Notes: generated from the sequence alone by a model not told the origin. A stretch of DNA of 64,000 nt from Erodium maritimum (GCA_963921825.1 OY997594.1:69040221-69104220); one strand, 5' to 3'. Counted from the stretch's first letter, positions 11,690 to 23,452 are shown. Numbers and translations: made by a program.

Positions 11690-13060
11690 CAGAACTCAAT
11701 ACCTAAAGAGACAGAGCAGAGAACAAACAAAGAAAAGAAAAAGAAGAAAGAAACACTCAAAGGTCTAAAGATGAGTTACCCACACACAAAAGAACATGTA
11801 AAAAAGAGACTAAAGAAAAACTACCCACACATAGGAAGAGAAGGCCAGAGGCAGGCCAGGCCAGAAAACCCCTAAGACACTCCTAACCTTACCAATAACC
11901 TAAGAACTCACCACCAAACCACCCCAAACACATCCCAAAACCCCCAGCAACAGTTAGGCGAGTAAGAGCCGATCCAATTCCGAAACGACAGGACACCAAG
12001 GCCAGCAGAGGACCCCCGGACCCGAGAAACTCAAACTCCCTCAAAACCACTACGATCAACGGCAAGAACGAAGAAACGCGTCCCACAAAAGCTTTGAGAC
12101 GAGTCGGCAAAAGTCCCGAGCACTACGAGACACCAAAAAAGCTCCGAGCATCCGATCAGCACAAGACAACAACCAAAGTTCGGGAACTAGAGCTCTCAAC
12201 CCAACAATCGACTAAGGAAAGGAAATGTTGGGGGCCAACACCCTAGAATCCAGCAGAACCCAAACCTCCACTAAGCTAGTAGTCGACTTAACTAATTTGT
12301 GACGATCAAATTCCCGAAAGGATAAGAAACGCCTCTCACTCCAGAGCAGAAAGACGAATGACAAAGCTTGACGAAAGCAGACAGAAAAACTAGCAAACCA
12401 GCCAAAACTGACCCAAACCCATGGATGACCCGGCCCACTCATGAACCTTCCCTAACTCGGCCCAAGCCCGAACACGGCCCAAGCCCAAAACCGGTACAGT
12501 TCCAGGCCCAAACACTGCCCAGGCTCGACCTTGGACACGTCCTTTTTCGGCCAGCTTCTGACCAACATCTGAGGCTGAGAAAGTCCGACAAACCTGAAGG
12601 CGGACCTGGCTGCACCACATGGACGACACCACACGGACGGGGTCAGCAACACGACCCTGCCACGAAACCAAGAACACGACTACGGTCCAGATCTGGCGAA
12701 CTTCCGACAGGCAGAGAAGCAGTCGCTCCTCCGTCATCCTCAAGTCCAGCGGTCCGGTGAGAGTTCGTGCAACTTCACACACCACCTTGCCGACATGTGG
12801 AGGACCAGATCTGACACAGCCAGGAACGAGAGCAGCTCCGACGAGCTTTCAAGGCGTGAGGAGGAAAGGGGAAGAAACTGTCGGCGAGCTTATAGGCATG
12901 AGGAAAGGGAAGGGGAATAAACTGTAGAGGGAGGGAGAGGGGTAAGGAGCCCGTCGCCGAAAAAAACCGAGGCCAGAGCCCATGTCGTCATCGGCGATGG
13001 GGGGAAGAAGGGTGGCGGCGGATTATAGAGGAGTAGGGTTTTTTTTTCGACTCACTAGCA
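11690..13060 (-). mobile_element. Non-coding LINE-like repeat, reverse orientation
   Basis: The minus strand starts with an A-run and ACCCTACTCC near 13050. It continues GC-rich with CCAGATCTG words (12690, 12804), as in the insertions at 7408, 21490 and 52662. GC content falls toward 11690. Long frames on both strands (about 130 codons) are biased and unlike any protein I know. No target duplication was located, so ends are approximate. Confidence 0.5.
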
Positions 13061-14140
13061 ACGTCTCATTGACAAACCAAAAAGATTATGAAAATGAAAG
13101 TCAATTTTCATTTTTTTTCTTCTGATTTTTAGGTATTAACTAGATTGAAGATTGTAAACGTTGTGATAACTTTTGGAAACATATGTAAATTGACGTATTT
13201 TCTTTGCTAATGAGACCTACTGTTTTTGTTGTTCCGAATGAATTAGGTCTAAATGCTATACAGAGTCAAATTCATATCTCGGGAAGAGATTGGAAAGATA
13301 ACTTATACCAATCATATTTGATTGATTATTTTATTTTTCTTTGTATTAGTAAATTTTGTTGGTGTTTTACTGATTTGGTTATTGGAAATTAGAGAGGAAT
13401 GAGAAAACAGGAAGTAGTAGGAAGGAAAGTGAAATCAAGTTGTAGATTGGTCAAGTTAAGCAATTAACAATAGTAAGTATTTTGAATCTTAGATGAACAT
13501 GTTTTAAGCAATTATGGTGTGCACCTTACATTTGATACCTTCTTAGTTTTGTAATATTATGCTTAAGAATTAGGGAATATGTCAAATAATTCTAATTGTA
13601 ATGTAGGAGGATGTGGGGAAGTTTTTCAATGGGCCAAGAAAAACAAATGTTTGATTTTGCAATTTATATGCTTGTGATGGTAATTCATGTTTCTACAGGG
13701 ATTAGGGAAAAAGGAGCTCAAAATTATGGGTAAATTTTTGCCTTTGATTTTATTTTTTTAGGAAATTTCGAACCTTCATTTAGGTTGGTAAAATAGAAAG
13801 GTGTTTAAGAGTTTTTTTTTTCCTTTTCATATTTTCTCTCATTAATTTGTATCATTTTATTTGCAATAGACACATGTAAAGGCGGCTCACGGCAGTTTGC
13901 AACAGTTGTTTGTGTGTTCGATTTTAGAGAGAAACAAAGATAAATACCTTTCAATTGCCTGAATTATGATTTTGAGTTGTTTCTACTTCTCGACTCTGGC
14001 CTGTATGACTATATATTGTGTATAAAGGATTGCTTCATGTCATTGAAGTCTTTTATTTTGCACCACAAAAAGGAGTGGAAGAAGGAAGAGTCACCACCGG
14101 CGACGTACATAACCGGAGGGCATGACATCGCCGATGGGAA
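13061..14140. other. AT-rich spacer, nothing recognised
   Basis: A/T-rich sequence with only short frames, and no repeat ends, RNA gene or protein similarity that I can see. Confidence 0.5.
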
Positions 14141-14141
14141 G

Positions 14142-14192
14142 GCGAAGAAGAAGAAGAAGAAGAAGAAGAAGAAGAAGAAGAAGAAGAAGAAG

Positions 14193-14222
<30 letters not shown>
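14142..14222. repeat. (AAG)n microsatellite
   Basis: An uninterrupted run of about 27 GAA/AAG units. It produces spurious poly-Lys and poly-Phe frames on opposite strands. It sits about 110 bp upstream of the CYP82 relic. Confidence 0.97.
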
Positions 14223-14223
<1 letters not shown>

Positions 14224-14334
14224 GACTTGTGTACATCTAAGAATGAGGTGGCAAAAATATAATTACACGTGATCAGAATTCACGACAGTAAGTATTATAT
14301 AAGTAAGTTAAAAAAAATCCAATAACATGAGAGA

Positions 14335-14632
14335 TGGTTTCCCCGGAACTTGCCAGAGCTTTAACATTATGTGTTTCGTCTATCTTACTTGCTCTATATT
14401 TCCTTGTAGGCAAGCATAACAAATGCATGCCCCCATAACTTAAGGGGGCCTTCCCAATTATAGGACACCCCCAACGCCTCCCGATTAATGTTCCTCTTTA
14501 ACGAACCCTCCACCACATAGCCGATCAAATCGGACCCAATTTCTCCATAAGTTCGCCACAAAGCGAACCCTCGTGGTCAACAGGTTGGCGGCCGCAAAGA
14601 AGACCTTCGTCACTCACGACTGGATTAGCAAT
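14335..14632 (+). pseudogene. CYP82 exon-1 relic
   Basis: The stretch aligns base by base with the start of exon 1 of both CYP82-type genes. It covers the Pro-Glu-Leu after the N-terminus, the membrane anchor, the proline hinge and the region up to ACTCACGACTGGATT. In-frame stops and indels (for example CCCATAACTTAAGG where the genes encode Pro-Glu-Leu-Lys) destroy the frame. It ends abruptly, with no heme-domain sequence in the next 700 bp. It is a truncated third copy of the cluster. Confidence 0.88.
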
Positions 14633-15338
14633 AACTAGGTTAGTAGACTATAATACGGTCTTCATTCGATCGTGAGATGTTTAGGACTAGTTAAGAAAAC
14701 TTATACTAACCTTTTTTGCACATGTAAACACGAATCCCTACGAATTACTAGTTATATTGTAATCCCGTTAAAACCCTAAATCGTCGTTTCTTCCGAATTT
14801 CATAACACCTGTTAGTTTTGCCTCGCACTTGCTTTCAATTGCTTTTACCTTAGATTTCAAACTGTTATTTACATTTTTAAAACCAAAACCAATCTTTTCA
14901 GAACCGGCTTAAGTAACGGATTTTAAATCGACTGACTATTTTACTGCTCCCTTGGGTAGGATAATCGGACTTGAACCGAAATACTACTTGACGATCGGTG
15001 CACTTGTCACGCCTTTTTTGTGGGTTAATTCTCAGGACGTCAACTATTTACTGTCTATTGATGTTAACTGAATGAGAAAACTCTTATCGCCCAATATAAG
15101 CTTAAACTCTCTTATCCCAATAAAAGATTTTAAGGAATGAATCAAAACATAAGCTATTTGTGGATCCTCTCTCTTTTTTGTCTTTTGATGGATGAAAATA
15201 ATCTCTCCCAAACACGTAAGAGTTTCTTGACACCAAGTTTGAAAAAGCAAGCTCTTGGTAGCTATCCAATAACAAAAGGCCCCCTGAAGGCTAAGATTTT
15301 GTTTGAGAGGGAGTATAAAAAATTAAGGATAACGCCGG
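14633..15338. other. Intergenic, nothing recognised
   Basis: Mixed composition with no gene-like frame, terminal repeats or P450 continuation. Confidence 0.5.
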
Positions 15339-15667
15339 ATCCTAACTATGTTGGAAAAATGTCATATACCAAAGGTCACCTTTAGTCACATGTCTCATAC
15401 AAAAGGTGGTTTTTTTTATACAAAACATGAAAAATGACAAAAAAAAAATGTTTTTTTTGGTAAATTTATATCACCTACCTCTTGTAGTGCACTGATAAAC
15501 GCAAATTATACAAAAATTAAAAAGAAAAACCATCGAATGCGAACGTTATCCCACTTTTTGGTGTCATTTTTCATGTCTTGTAAAAAAATCACTTTTGGTA
15601 TAGGACATGTAACAAAAGGTGACGCTCAGATAGAACGTGAAAAACACATTTCCAACACAGTTAGGAT
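15339..15667. mobile_element. MITE with long terminal inverted repeats
   Basis: A 329-bp element. The left end reads ATCCTAACTATGTTGGAAA, and the right end is its inverse (TTTCCAACACAGTTAGGAT). With gaps, similarity extends inward about 90 bp per arm, including ACATGAAAAATGACA. No coding capacity. A target duplication is not obvious, so the superfamily is undetermined. Confidence 0.7.
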
Positions 15668-15689
15668 TTAGGGTTTTCCCAAAAAACTA

Positions 15690-16200
15690 TTGTTGTAGTC
15701 ACACCCCTTGATCTTTTTCCAGTTCTGCTTCAAAAGCTTCATCTTCACAATATAACAAAGTGAATCTGTTGCCCAAAGGTGTTAGTTTGATGTCACAAAC
15801 CTCATCCAATGCAGTCTCCCTTCTAACTGCCTCTACACCGAAATTGTTATGTAAAACGACAAGTTTTCTTTTAGAAAATTCCTGCAACTTCGGACTCATC
15901 TCTCTGTTTGCATATCTTGCTGAACTTCAAGATGTTTGTCTCCCGAAGAAGTCTTCCAACTATGATTCAAGAAGGTAAGATTTTTAAAACCTGGATGTAA
16001 ATTTCTCCAAGCTTTAACCACAAAAAGCTTATATATGCTCACTTTGTAGCCATTGGGATGAGAAATGGCTCTATTAAATGTAGCAACTTCATTGAAACAG
16101 ATAAATCGAAACCACTTGCCATTATAGTTTGGAGCATTAGACACTTCTGAGGAGAAAATTTCTCCACTTTTAGAAAACAAATATCTAACCAAAGATTTGT
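15690..16200 (-). pseudogene. LINE ORF1 remnant, RRM/DUF4283-like
   Basis: Two minus-strand frames (15896-16192 and 15699-15899) together parallel the remnant at 2400-3050. The first has KWFRFICF and a KLFVVKAWR strand; the second has DIKLTPLGNRFTLLYCEDEA. The frames overlap by four bases, so a frameshift separates them. There is no reverse transcriptase alongside. Confidence 0.5.
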
Positions 16201-16683
16201 GGAATGTGCAGAAATATTAGAAATAAAAATCCACTTCCCTTGACTAAAGTTGTGTTTGTTCTAAGAAGACGAGGGAAAGGTATTGATCCTCTTCAACCTG
16301 CCTTTTTCCATTGGAAGATAATTTTGCTTCTGTTGAACCTCAAAGCTAGGAGGAGTGTAACCTAACTTTGCTTCTGTTGATCCCAATACAATTCCAATTG
16401 TAGGAACAACGACGAGAACGGCTAATTGAGAAATCGGATGATTCTCATAAATATTAATGTGTTGCTATAATTTTTCCTTATGCATGTTTTATGTTATAAG
16501 TTATGTGTTGTTGTGCATGTTGTTAGCAAAACATCATGGACCACAATTTTTAAAATACGACGGTCAATTATTTGCGTTGTTATAGTTTTTGAGCTATATA
16601 TTGTTGTTGCCCGATCTTGTTGCATCCATCTTGACTCCATTTATATTTCATGTTCCCCTTAATGAATATAATCAATTTTTCAC
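16201..16683. other. Intergenic, nothing recognised
   Basis: AT-rich sequence between the LINE remnant and the TRIM. Only short frames; no repeat structure identified. Confidence 0.45.
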
Positions 16684-16688
16684 CATTG

Positions 16689-17474
16689 TATTAACAGTTA
16701 TATTTAGTAGTTATATTTGTATTATGTAACTTCTTGTAACCATTCATAACCACTTATGTATCATGTATATATAGGCGATGATATCACCTACTCATGTAAG
16801 GAATTCATTATCTAACATGGTATCAGAGCAGAGTCTGATCCTGTAGTTCCTTCATTTATTTTTTTTCATTTTTCTTTTTCTTTATGTTCCTCAACTTCTT
16901 GCTACACCGGCAATGAATTACCACCCATCTCATCTATATTTTGTTTTTCCATTTTCCTTTATTAAGTTTTACTCACAATAAATTTACACCATGATTAAAT
17001 TAAATCATGTCCATCCACCACCACCCTCATACTTTTCACCTCCATTCTCGTCCTTTGATGGATACATCCCTATGTTACCGCCTCGCTACAAGCAACACGG
17101 TTGCTTCCCGCATCTTCTCAACTTAATGTATTCGTCGTTTAGCAATGCTCCAAGAGATCGATTGCTCGGTAATCCTTCATGTCGACGACACGACACCGCT
17201 GAAGAATGGACTACGAGTCCCAGTGTCCAATCCGAAAATCGGATCCTCTGCCTACGATGCATGAACTTGGCTCGAGAAGCCCTTTACACAACTCCATCAC
17301 TCCAGTCAAAGCGTTCGTCTTTCTCCCGCTCCGACTGTGGGGGAGTATTAACAATTATATTTAGTAGTTATATTTGTATTATGTAACTTCCTGTAACCAT
17401 TCATAACCACTTATGTATCATGTATATATAGGTGATGATATCACATATTCATGTAAGGAATTCACTATCTAACA
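16689..17474 (+). mobile_element. TRIM/SMART-like miniature LTR retrotransposon (786 bp)
   Basis: Two 129-bp LTRs (16689-16817 and 17346-17474) start TATTAACA, end ATCTAACA and differ at six positions. The 5' LTR is followed at once by TGGTATCAGAGC (16818-16829), the primer site for plant initiator tRNA-Met. A purine-rich TGTGGGGGAG directly precedes the 3' LTR. CATTG flanks both ends (16684-16688, 17475-17479), a 5-bp target duplication. The 528-bp interior has one 131-codon frame without gag or pol similarity. Size and structure fit a non-autonomous TRIM. Confidence 0.93.
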
Positions 17475-17477
17475 CAT

Positions 17478-17660
17478 TGTTATTTCTATTGATACGTCGA
17501 ATCAAAGTCAGACAACAGATATATTTGATGTTTGGCCACTATTATTCCCGCTGAGATGTCAAATCAAAGTCATACAATGATTATATTTAATGTCTGATCG
17601 ATATTGCTCCTATTGATACGTCGAATCAAATTCAAGACGAATATATTCTGCATTTCTCTT
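17478..17660. repeat. Three imperfect tandem units of about 62 bp
   Basis: Units begin near 17478, 17540 and 17601. Each contains a GATACGTCGAATCAAA-like word (the second reads GAGATGTCAAATCAAA) followed by an AT-rich half. The array starts right at the TRIM's right target duplication. Confidence 0.7.
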
Positions 17661-18269
17661 TATAATTCCTATCGAGATATGTCATTTTCAAGTATCCTCT
17701 ACTCCTACATTTTTACAAAGCCAATTTCTAAAATGTCTTCCGCAAGGAACACTTTTGACTTCACGAATTGGAAGGATAAATCGTCCCTCTCTTCATATAA
17801 AAGAAACGATTAGTGTTATGACTTATTTGGAAACCCCTTCTCTCCTACTTCTTCTTCTTCATCTAGTTCTTCGCCTATTTGGAGACCAGGACAATCATGA
17901 CCTCCGACTCATCTTGACAACGAAGACGAACCACAAATAAGTGTAGATGATCCATCCCTTCCTGAAGAAGTTCTACCACCTAGCAACGACCGACCTTTGA
18001 CTCCACCATAGTTCTTCGTCAGTCGAACAAGGAGAAAGGACCAATGAAAAAACAGAAAAGCTATCGTCCGAATACAAAAGATATTGATTCAGATACAAAT
18101 TAGAATATTTCAGATGAAGCTTAATAATCTCAATCTTGTTGAAAGATTTTTTTAGACATGGGTTGGTCTATGAGATGATGGACCATAGAAAGTGTTGGAC
18201 AAAAGTGAAGACGCTCAACTATCTATCAGATTGGCTCATCCTAGATTTATGGAAAGATTAATTTCGTGT
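17661..18269. other. Unassigned repeat-like sequence
   Basis: Broken short frames with Ser/Pro/Asp-rich stretches (for example SVDDPSLPEEVLPP near 17950) suggest a decayed retroelement protein, but nothing decisive. The block near 18155-18185 (GGTTGGTCTAT) recurs near 19113 and 23505. Confidence 0.35.
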
Positions 18270-18405
18270 TCTAGGAAGTGAGGCGTTTCCAACGAGATAT
18301 TATGAGGTCTAAACGGACAAGATGTGAATGAGAAATAAAAGCTCAAATATCACGCATTGAACTTGATTATTGAGAAAATTGCAAATGGAAAATGAACCAT
18401 TCTTA
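18270..18405 (+). repeat. Dispersed repeat, inverted copy of 2283-2420
   Basis: See the entry at 2283. This copy is in the opposite orientation, about 16 kb away, with roughly 85-90% matching bases by eye. Confidence 0.6.
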
Positions 18406-19213
18406 TGAAGTCCCACGTGGAAAGATTACAAACCTTTCCTTGGGTTTATATACCATAGCTTCCTGGCATATTTGAATTGTTTGGATGTAAGACTCTCTCT
18501 CGTGCGCAGGCATAGGGAGGGTGTAAATTCAGGATGTGCCCAACCTGAACAGGCTTGAACTCATGTGCACACACACGACGTGTGGCTTGCTAAGGCTACA
18601 GCGGATTCGGGCTTGTAGTGTCAGGTTCTTTTTGCTTCGGCCCGTATTAAAATCTCAACAAAACCAGAAAGTTATTTGTTTCAAAATTAATATTTCCGAA
18701 ATTATCTCTCTAAAATTTGATATTTCCAAAAAATGTTGTTTCCAAAAACATGCTCTCAACTCTCTCCCCTTTTCCCTATTTAAGCTCTGCTCTAGTCATT
18801 ATTCGTAGACACGAAATTGACTAGAAATATTCCTCTCCTTCTCTAAGATCATACCTATCGTTTTCTTCTTATTATGTGCTACTTCTCATACACGGTTTCG
18901 ATTTCGTCGACGTTTTCGTTATATCTTTGGAGACTTGTTCAGGCAGGACAATAAAGAGTCTTAAGGAAACCGGTTCGCGAGCCTCAACAAACTAGTTCCC
19001 TCTCCGATCATTGCATGGGGTTACTGTATCTATTATATGTTAAATTTATGATTTTGTTACTTTATGTACTTCGATTTTAATAATAACTCGTCTAACAGAA
19101 AGATTATGGTTTTTGGACAGTGGTTGGTCTATTAGATGATGACCCATTATAACACGTGATAGATTGTAGGTCACTTTAATGTTGGTCTGTTTTTGTCTTG
19201 AAAGATGGTGTTG
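18406..19213. other. Intergenic repeat-like sequence
   Basis: No gene recognised. Positions 19113-19180 (GGTTGGTCTATTAGATGATG, then ACACGTGATAGA) match 23490-23570, so a dispersed repeat flanks the nested LINE cluster. Confidence 0.4.
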
Positions 19214-21480
19214 GTTTTTTTTTTGTTAAGGAGTAGGTATTCATTAATCAAAGTACCAAATTAAAAATACCCACTATTAAGGGTGGACCCAAAATATACC
19301 AGGAATAAACCGAGAGTCCCCTCTTAAAAAATAAGCAGGTACTCCTGAAATCATGGCTAGGAAAAACAGGTACTCTACAGGATAGAGTAGAAACATCTAA
19401 ACACGAGATATTCGAGCGATAAAATCAATCCAAGGAGCTAGATCCAATTCTGGAGGTTGCCTTGGGCGGTAGGAGTAGACATGAAGGCTCACAAGCTAAC
19501 CCAATCCCCTTGGTAAGAGCCAAATGGGTCTTGAGAGGCCAAAAGTGTCGGCGTCCTAAGAATCTAAAGGCCTATCATAAATCCCGACGAGGTTGTTTAG
19601 CATCCTTCGTCAAGTTTTGGAGGATAAGGTCCTGCGATGTTGCATGCACATTCTAATCTATGTCCATGAGCGTGAAAGTCCTCTTCCTTTATATAGTTAC
19701 GATCTCCTTGTTTTTGGACCCCTTCTCTCTGGTCAACGTCTTGATGTTATTTATTTTCCTATGTACTCTTTTAGCTTGTTGTTTTATCCATGTTTCGTGT
19801 GCAATCTGATATCGGGGGGTAGAGGTCTTCTCCTACTCGGACCCAGGTAAGATCTCATGTTGGATACTCTACCGAGCAAGTTGAGGTCTAGATACCAATC
19901 CTTAGTTGGCATAGGTGTATCCTGGTAAGGACGAGCTGGGAACTTAATGGGATGCGGGGATAGGGAAGGTACTACCGATCCCTTACCAAGTGTGCAATTC
20001 TTCAACGTTACCTCAGAAGTGGGGGTTTCGGAGATTTGGTCTTTAGGTAGAGCTAGGAACTCAATCACAAAATTGGGTTGGCTCCTGCTAATTGTGATCA
20101 GTACATTATGCATGGCCAGGTGGCTGGGTTGTTGTTGTTCACGTACGCTTGTTACATTAACCTGGTAACCAGTATGAGAGAAAACAGGTTTTTCCCCGAC
20201 CGGAGATGGCACCTTAGGGGTTAGGGTAGGAATAGCATTCCATTTCAAGAGGAAGAAGGCTTCCGCGTTGACTGGTGGAGGAGTCCGAAGCGAATCCGTG
20301 TATCTGTGTGCAAATTTGTCGACCTCTAGGAGGGTAGCAATACAATAGTGTAATTGCATAGCCAATACGGTCACACCGGTAACAAAATTCCGATAGCTTC
20401 TCATACTCTACTCCGACTTTGAGCGGTTTGGCACCCACATACACTTGCATCATGAGATGGCGACGGAGTGGTCTTGTAGCGTCCAGCTCCACCCGTAACC
20501 ATAGGAAAGTATCCCATCCTCGGAGAGTATTAGGAGCTCCCATTGGATTTACCCGACCAATTTTGACCTCCCGCCCAAGATTTGAGACGATGAATGCTCG
20601 TATCTGAGAGGTCCTAGCTTCTACTGGAATATCAAAAGCTCTTTCCCAAATTTGGATTGAGCTAAATTCCAAAGACTCTAGTTGGGTCCTTGGTGAAAAA
20701 GGTGTTAGGAGCAGGGTCGTACCGTAGAAAGCCCACGGTTCCCTTGCTCTAATACCATCCATGTCTTCCTATGAACTAAAAAAGAACGTCATAATATTTT
20801 TCGTTAAAGGTTGGATCGCGATGCCTTCCATGTTCCAGACGTTTCCAATAACAGAACAAAGGGATTGAGGCCTTACTCGTTTCTCCGTTAGGAGATTTTT
20901 GGCGAGCGCAAAATGGTAGCTGGAGTCGTCGATCGACGGCACGATATTTTCGGAGACATCGATCACCTCGTCATCATCCTTAAAGAATTTGTCCACTTAG
21001 GATGGAACCAATGAGACTTTTGTTAGCTTAGCTTGGAGCTTCTCTAGACTTGCATGGGCAGAATCCATGGTCAGGTGGGTAGGAGTATCAAGAGAGAAGG
21101 TCCAGAAAATTCTCGGCCACGATCCCTTTTCATGTTGGTTTTGTGCTTCGGCATGGTCCAGATGGGGGTTCATTGTGGTGGTGGGTGACGCATCTGGTGG
21201 GGTTTGTGCCAGATGTGTTGGTGGTTGGGCTATCTGGCGCCGGTGTAAAGAGGAGGGGATTGCTGGGTTACCGACGGCGGTGTTTTCAGATGGGTTTTTT
21301 TACACCGTAGATATCGTCGACAGCAAAGCTTGGGGAGGGGAAAAGGAAAAGATAAAGGAGGAAGATGAAATTCAACTGAGCTACGGAGGGTGGAAGAAGA
21401 AGAAAAGGAAAAGAAGGATGATATCATCATTATCGATCTCAAGAAGAAGACGGCGTGGTGCAATGAGACAGAAAGAAGGG
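19214..21480 (-). mobile_element. LINE with ORF1 but no ORF2
   Basis: The left edge is a T-run and TTAAGGAGTAGGTATTC, on the minus strand a poly(A) tail after GAATACCTACTCCTTAA. ORF1 occupies 21068-19784, preceded by a GC-rich leader up to about 21480. Only about 570 bp lie between the end of ORF1 similarity and the tail, far too little for an endonuclease-reverse transcriptase. A target duplication was not found, so the outer limits are approximate. Confidence 0.6.
19784..21068 (-). pseudogene. LINE ORF1 pseudogene, DUF4283 plus zinc knuckle
   Basis: It starts MDSAHASLEKLQAKLTKV at 21068, a short amphipathic helix. A stop near 20999 and a frameshift near 20765 follow. The DUF4283-like domain is seen as LLTEKRVRPQSL, then WAFYGTTLLLTPFSP and AFDIPVEARTSQIRAF. 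Next comes the family hallmark LDATRPLRRHLMMQ and a CCHC_4-type knuckle start, SEFCYRCDRIGYA. The C-terminal 200 codons (20404-19784) are Pro/Ser-rich. This is the standard architecture of plant L1 ORF1 nucleic-acid-binding protein. It differs from the RRM-type ORF1s at 4.2 and 34.2 kb. Confidence 0.75.
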
Positions 21481-21489
21481 ACAGAAAAT

Positions 21490-23442
21490 CTCTCCTAAAA
21501 CCCCTACTCTAAAGCTTCTTCGATGTCACCCTCTGTCTTCTCCATCGGCGATGGGCGGCCGCTCCGGATAAGGCTCTCGTCGGTGGAGTTCATCTTCTTC
21601 TTTCCCCTCCCTCCCTTCCTCGCCTTTTTTTGCTCCTTCGTGCTTCTGAGCCTACAGATCTGAAGTTTTCCTTAGCCGTCATTTTGTCTCGACCGCAGCT
21701 CGTCCGTCATCTCTTCTTGCCGGAAGGGTGATCCTCGTCTCTCCAGCTCTGGCGTGGTCGCCTCCCTGGACGGAGCTTCAGCCCCGGTCCGGTTTGTTTT
21801 CCCTCGTCTTTGCTCTGCTGCATTTCTCAAATCTGGACTAGTTTGTTTTGGTGGACTGACGATTGGTATTGATTATGGGGGTTATGAGCTTCGGCTTCCC
21901 TATGTCAACAACTAGTGGAGTGGGAAGTCTCTCATACCACTCTCTCGTCTTCAGATCTGAACCGGCCTGTCGTGCTCATTTTCATCAGAGACAAGTCTGA
22001 TCTGAGTGGGATAGGTTCTCCTCGTCTCTGGCTAAATCTAAGCTCAGACAGGCTGAAGTTTGTCAGTTGCGTGGATTGGGTGCTCGCCTTCACCAGCCCC
22101 GGGTCAACGATATTGTCCCAGGTAGCTCTACCACTCACTCTGTTTTCTCCTTGTATGGAGCGTTGTTTTGGTTTTAGTATGGTAGTTCAGTTGGTACGGG
22201 CCGACGTCTGGTGGCTTGAGGTTTGGGGGTGAGTTGTCTGGGTGCTTAGATCCTGATTTTGGGACTCGTTGGATGTGTGTGATGGGGCTCGGCAGCGCGT
22301 GACAGCGGGTGGTCTTGGGTAATCACTTAGTCGGTGGTGGTCTACGACAAGCTCGGATCTTGTTGTTTGCTGGTTTCTTGGGTGTTGGCCCCCAACTCTT
22401 CATTTTCTCTGTCCGCAGCTGGTTTAGGGTGGCGTGATCAGAGTTCGGTGATGTTTGCCGGGTGTTCAGGTGCAACGGGATTGTGTTGATTGTTTCAGGA
22501 TCAGTGCTTTTTGGTTGATTGTGGGTTTCTTTGCTCCCTCTTCGGCGACTCGATTCAAGTCTTCCGTGGGAACAGCATTTGGACTTCCGATTCTTTGATA
22601 CGCTGTGGGTTTGATTTCGATCCTCGTCGTTGTGGTTGGTAAGGTTCGCGCTCCTCATTATGCTTTATTTGTTGTTTGTGGAGAACTACTTTTTCCCTAA
22701 ATGTAGGCTCGATCGTTTGCCTTTGTTTCCCCACCTTGTGTTGGTGGGGGGGGGGCGTCAGTAATTTTAGGTGTTGGCCTCTGACGGGTTGTTTATTGGC
22801 CTTTGTGTCATTATTGGCAATCAGTTGATCTCTATTCCTTGGGTTTTTGAGTATCCAGGACTTTGATCTCTGGATTTTCTTTGTCGTTCTACGGTTCTGA
22901 CCGTCGGCGTGTCGGGGACCTTAAATTATCATAATTGGGGCTCCGATGAGATTTTGGTTCTCTACTAGCACAGATAAGGTTTGGTGACTCCTGTTTGTTT
23001 GACGGCTGTTTTTTTTTAGCTTCAAGGTTGGAAAAACAGGGTTATAGACCTTCTTGTTAGAGCTTCATGGTTGTAAAATCAAGGTTATAGACCTTCTGTT
23101 ATGTTTTTTTTTATAAGCTCGAAAAGTTTATTAAGATAAGCCCTGATTCAAGAAGAAGCAAGGTAAAAAGTCAGAAGACCAGTACAACGCTTACATAGGA
23201 ATTCCGCTATGGGGAGAACTATAAGGAAGACCTTCTACTATGTTGATGTTTTGTGTTGCTGGTTGGGGTATGTTTTTTTCCCCTTTGTTAGGGTTTGGTT
23301 GTTGTTTGATGGTTAAGGACGAGGTGTGTCTCGGTTCGATTCCTGGTTTGAGGCTGCGCTTTGATTGCCAGTGCTCTAGTCCTCTCTTTCCGATTTTTTT
23401 AAAAAAAAAAATTATAATACTGCTTTGTTGATAAAAAAAAAA
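21490..23442 (+). mobile_element. Non-coding LINE-like insertion with nested copy
   Basis: Flanked by GACAGAAAAT at 21480-21489 and 23443-23452. The 5' end carries AAAACCCCTACTC, the body has CAGATCTG words (21653, 21950), and the 3' end is GTTGATAAAAAAAAAA. The minus-strand fragment at 23105-23229 is nested inside. No LINE protein motifs are present. It sits next to the 5' side of the reverse-oriented LINE ORF1. Confidence 0.7.
23105..23229 (-). mobile_element. Nested 5'-truncated LINE tail
   Basis: The minus strand ends TTAATAAACTTTTCGAG then CTTATAAAAAAAAA. That tail matches 25501-25640, including ACAACGCTTACA and TTCTGCTA-like words. It is bounded by GACCTTCTGTTATG and GACCTTCTACTATG, an imperfect 14-bp target duplication. 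It dates after the host insertion. Confidence 0.7.
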
Positions 23443-23452
23443 GACAGAAAAT

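Noticed and set aside
13977-14236. Poly-Lys and poly-Phe frames
   Set aside because: Created by the (AAG)n repeat.
17478-17660. Possible CRISPR-like array
   Set aside because: Three imperfect 62-bp tandem units without spacers in a plant genome; ordinary tandem duplication.
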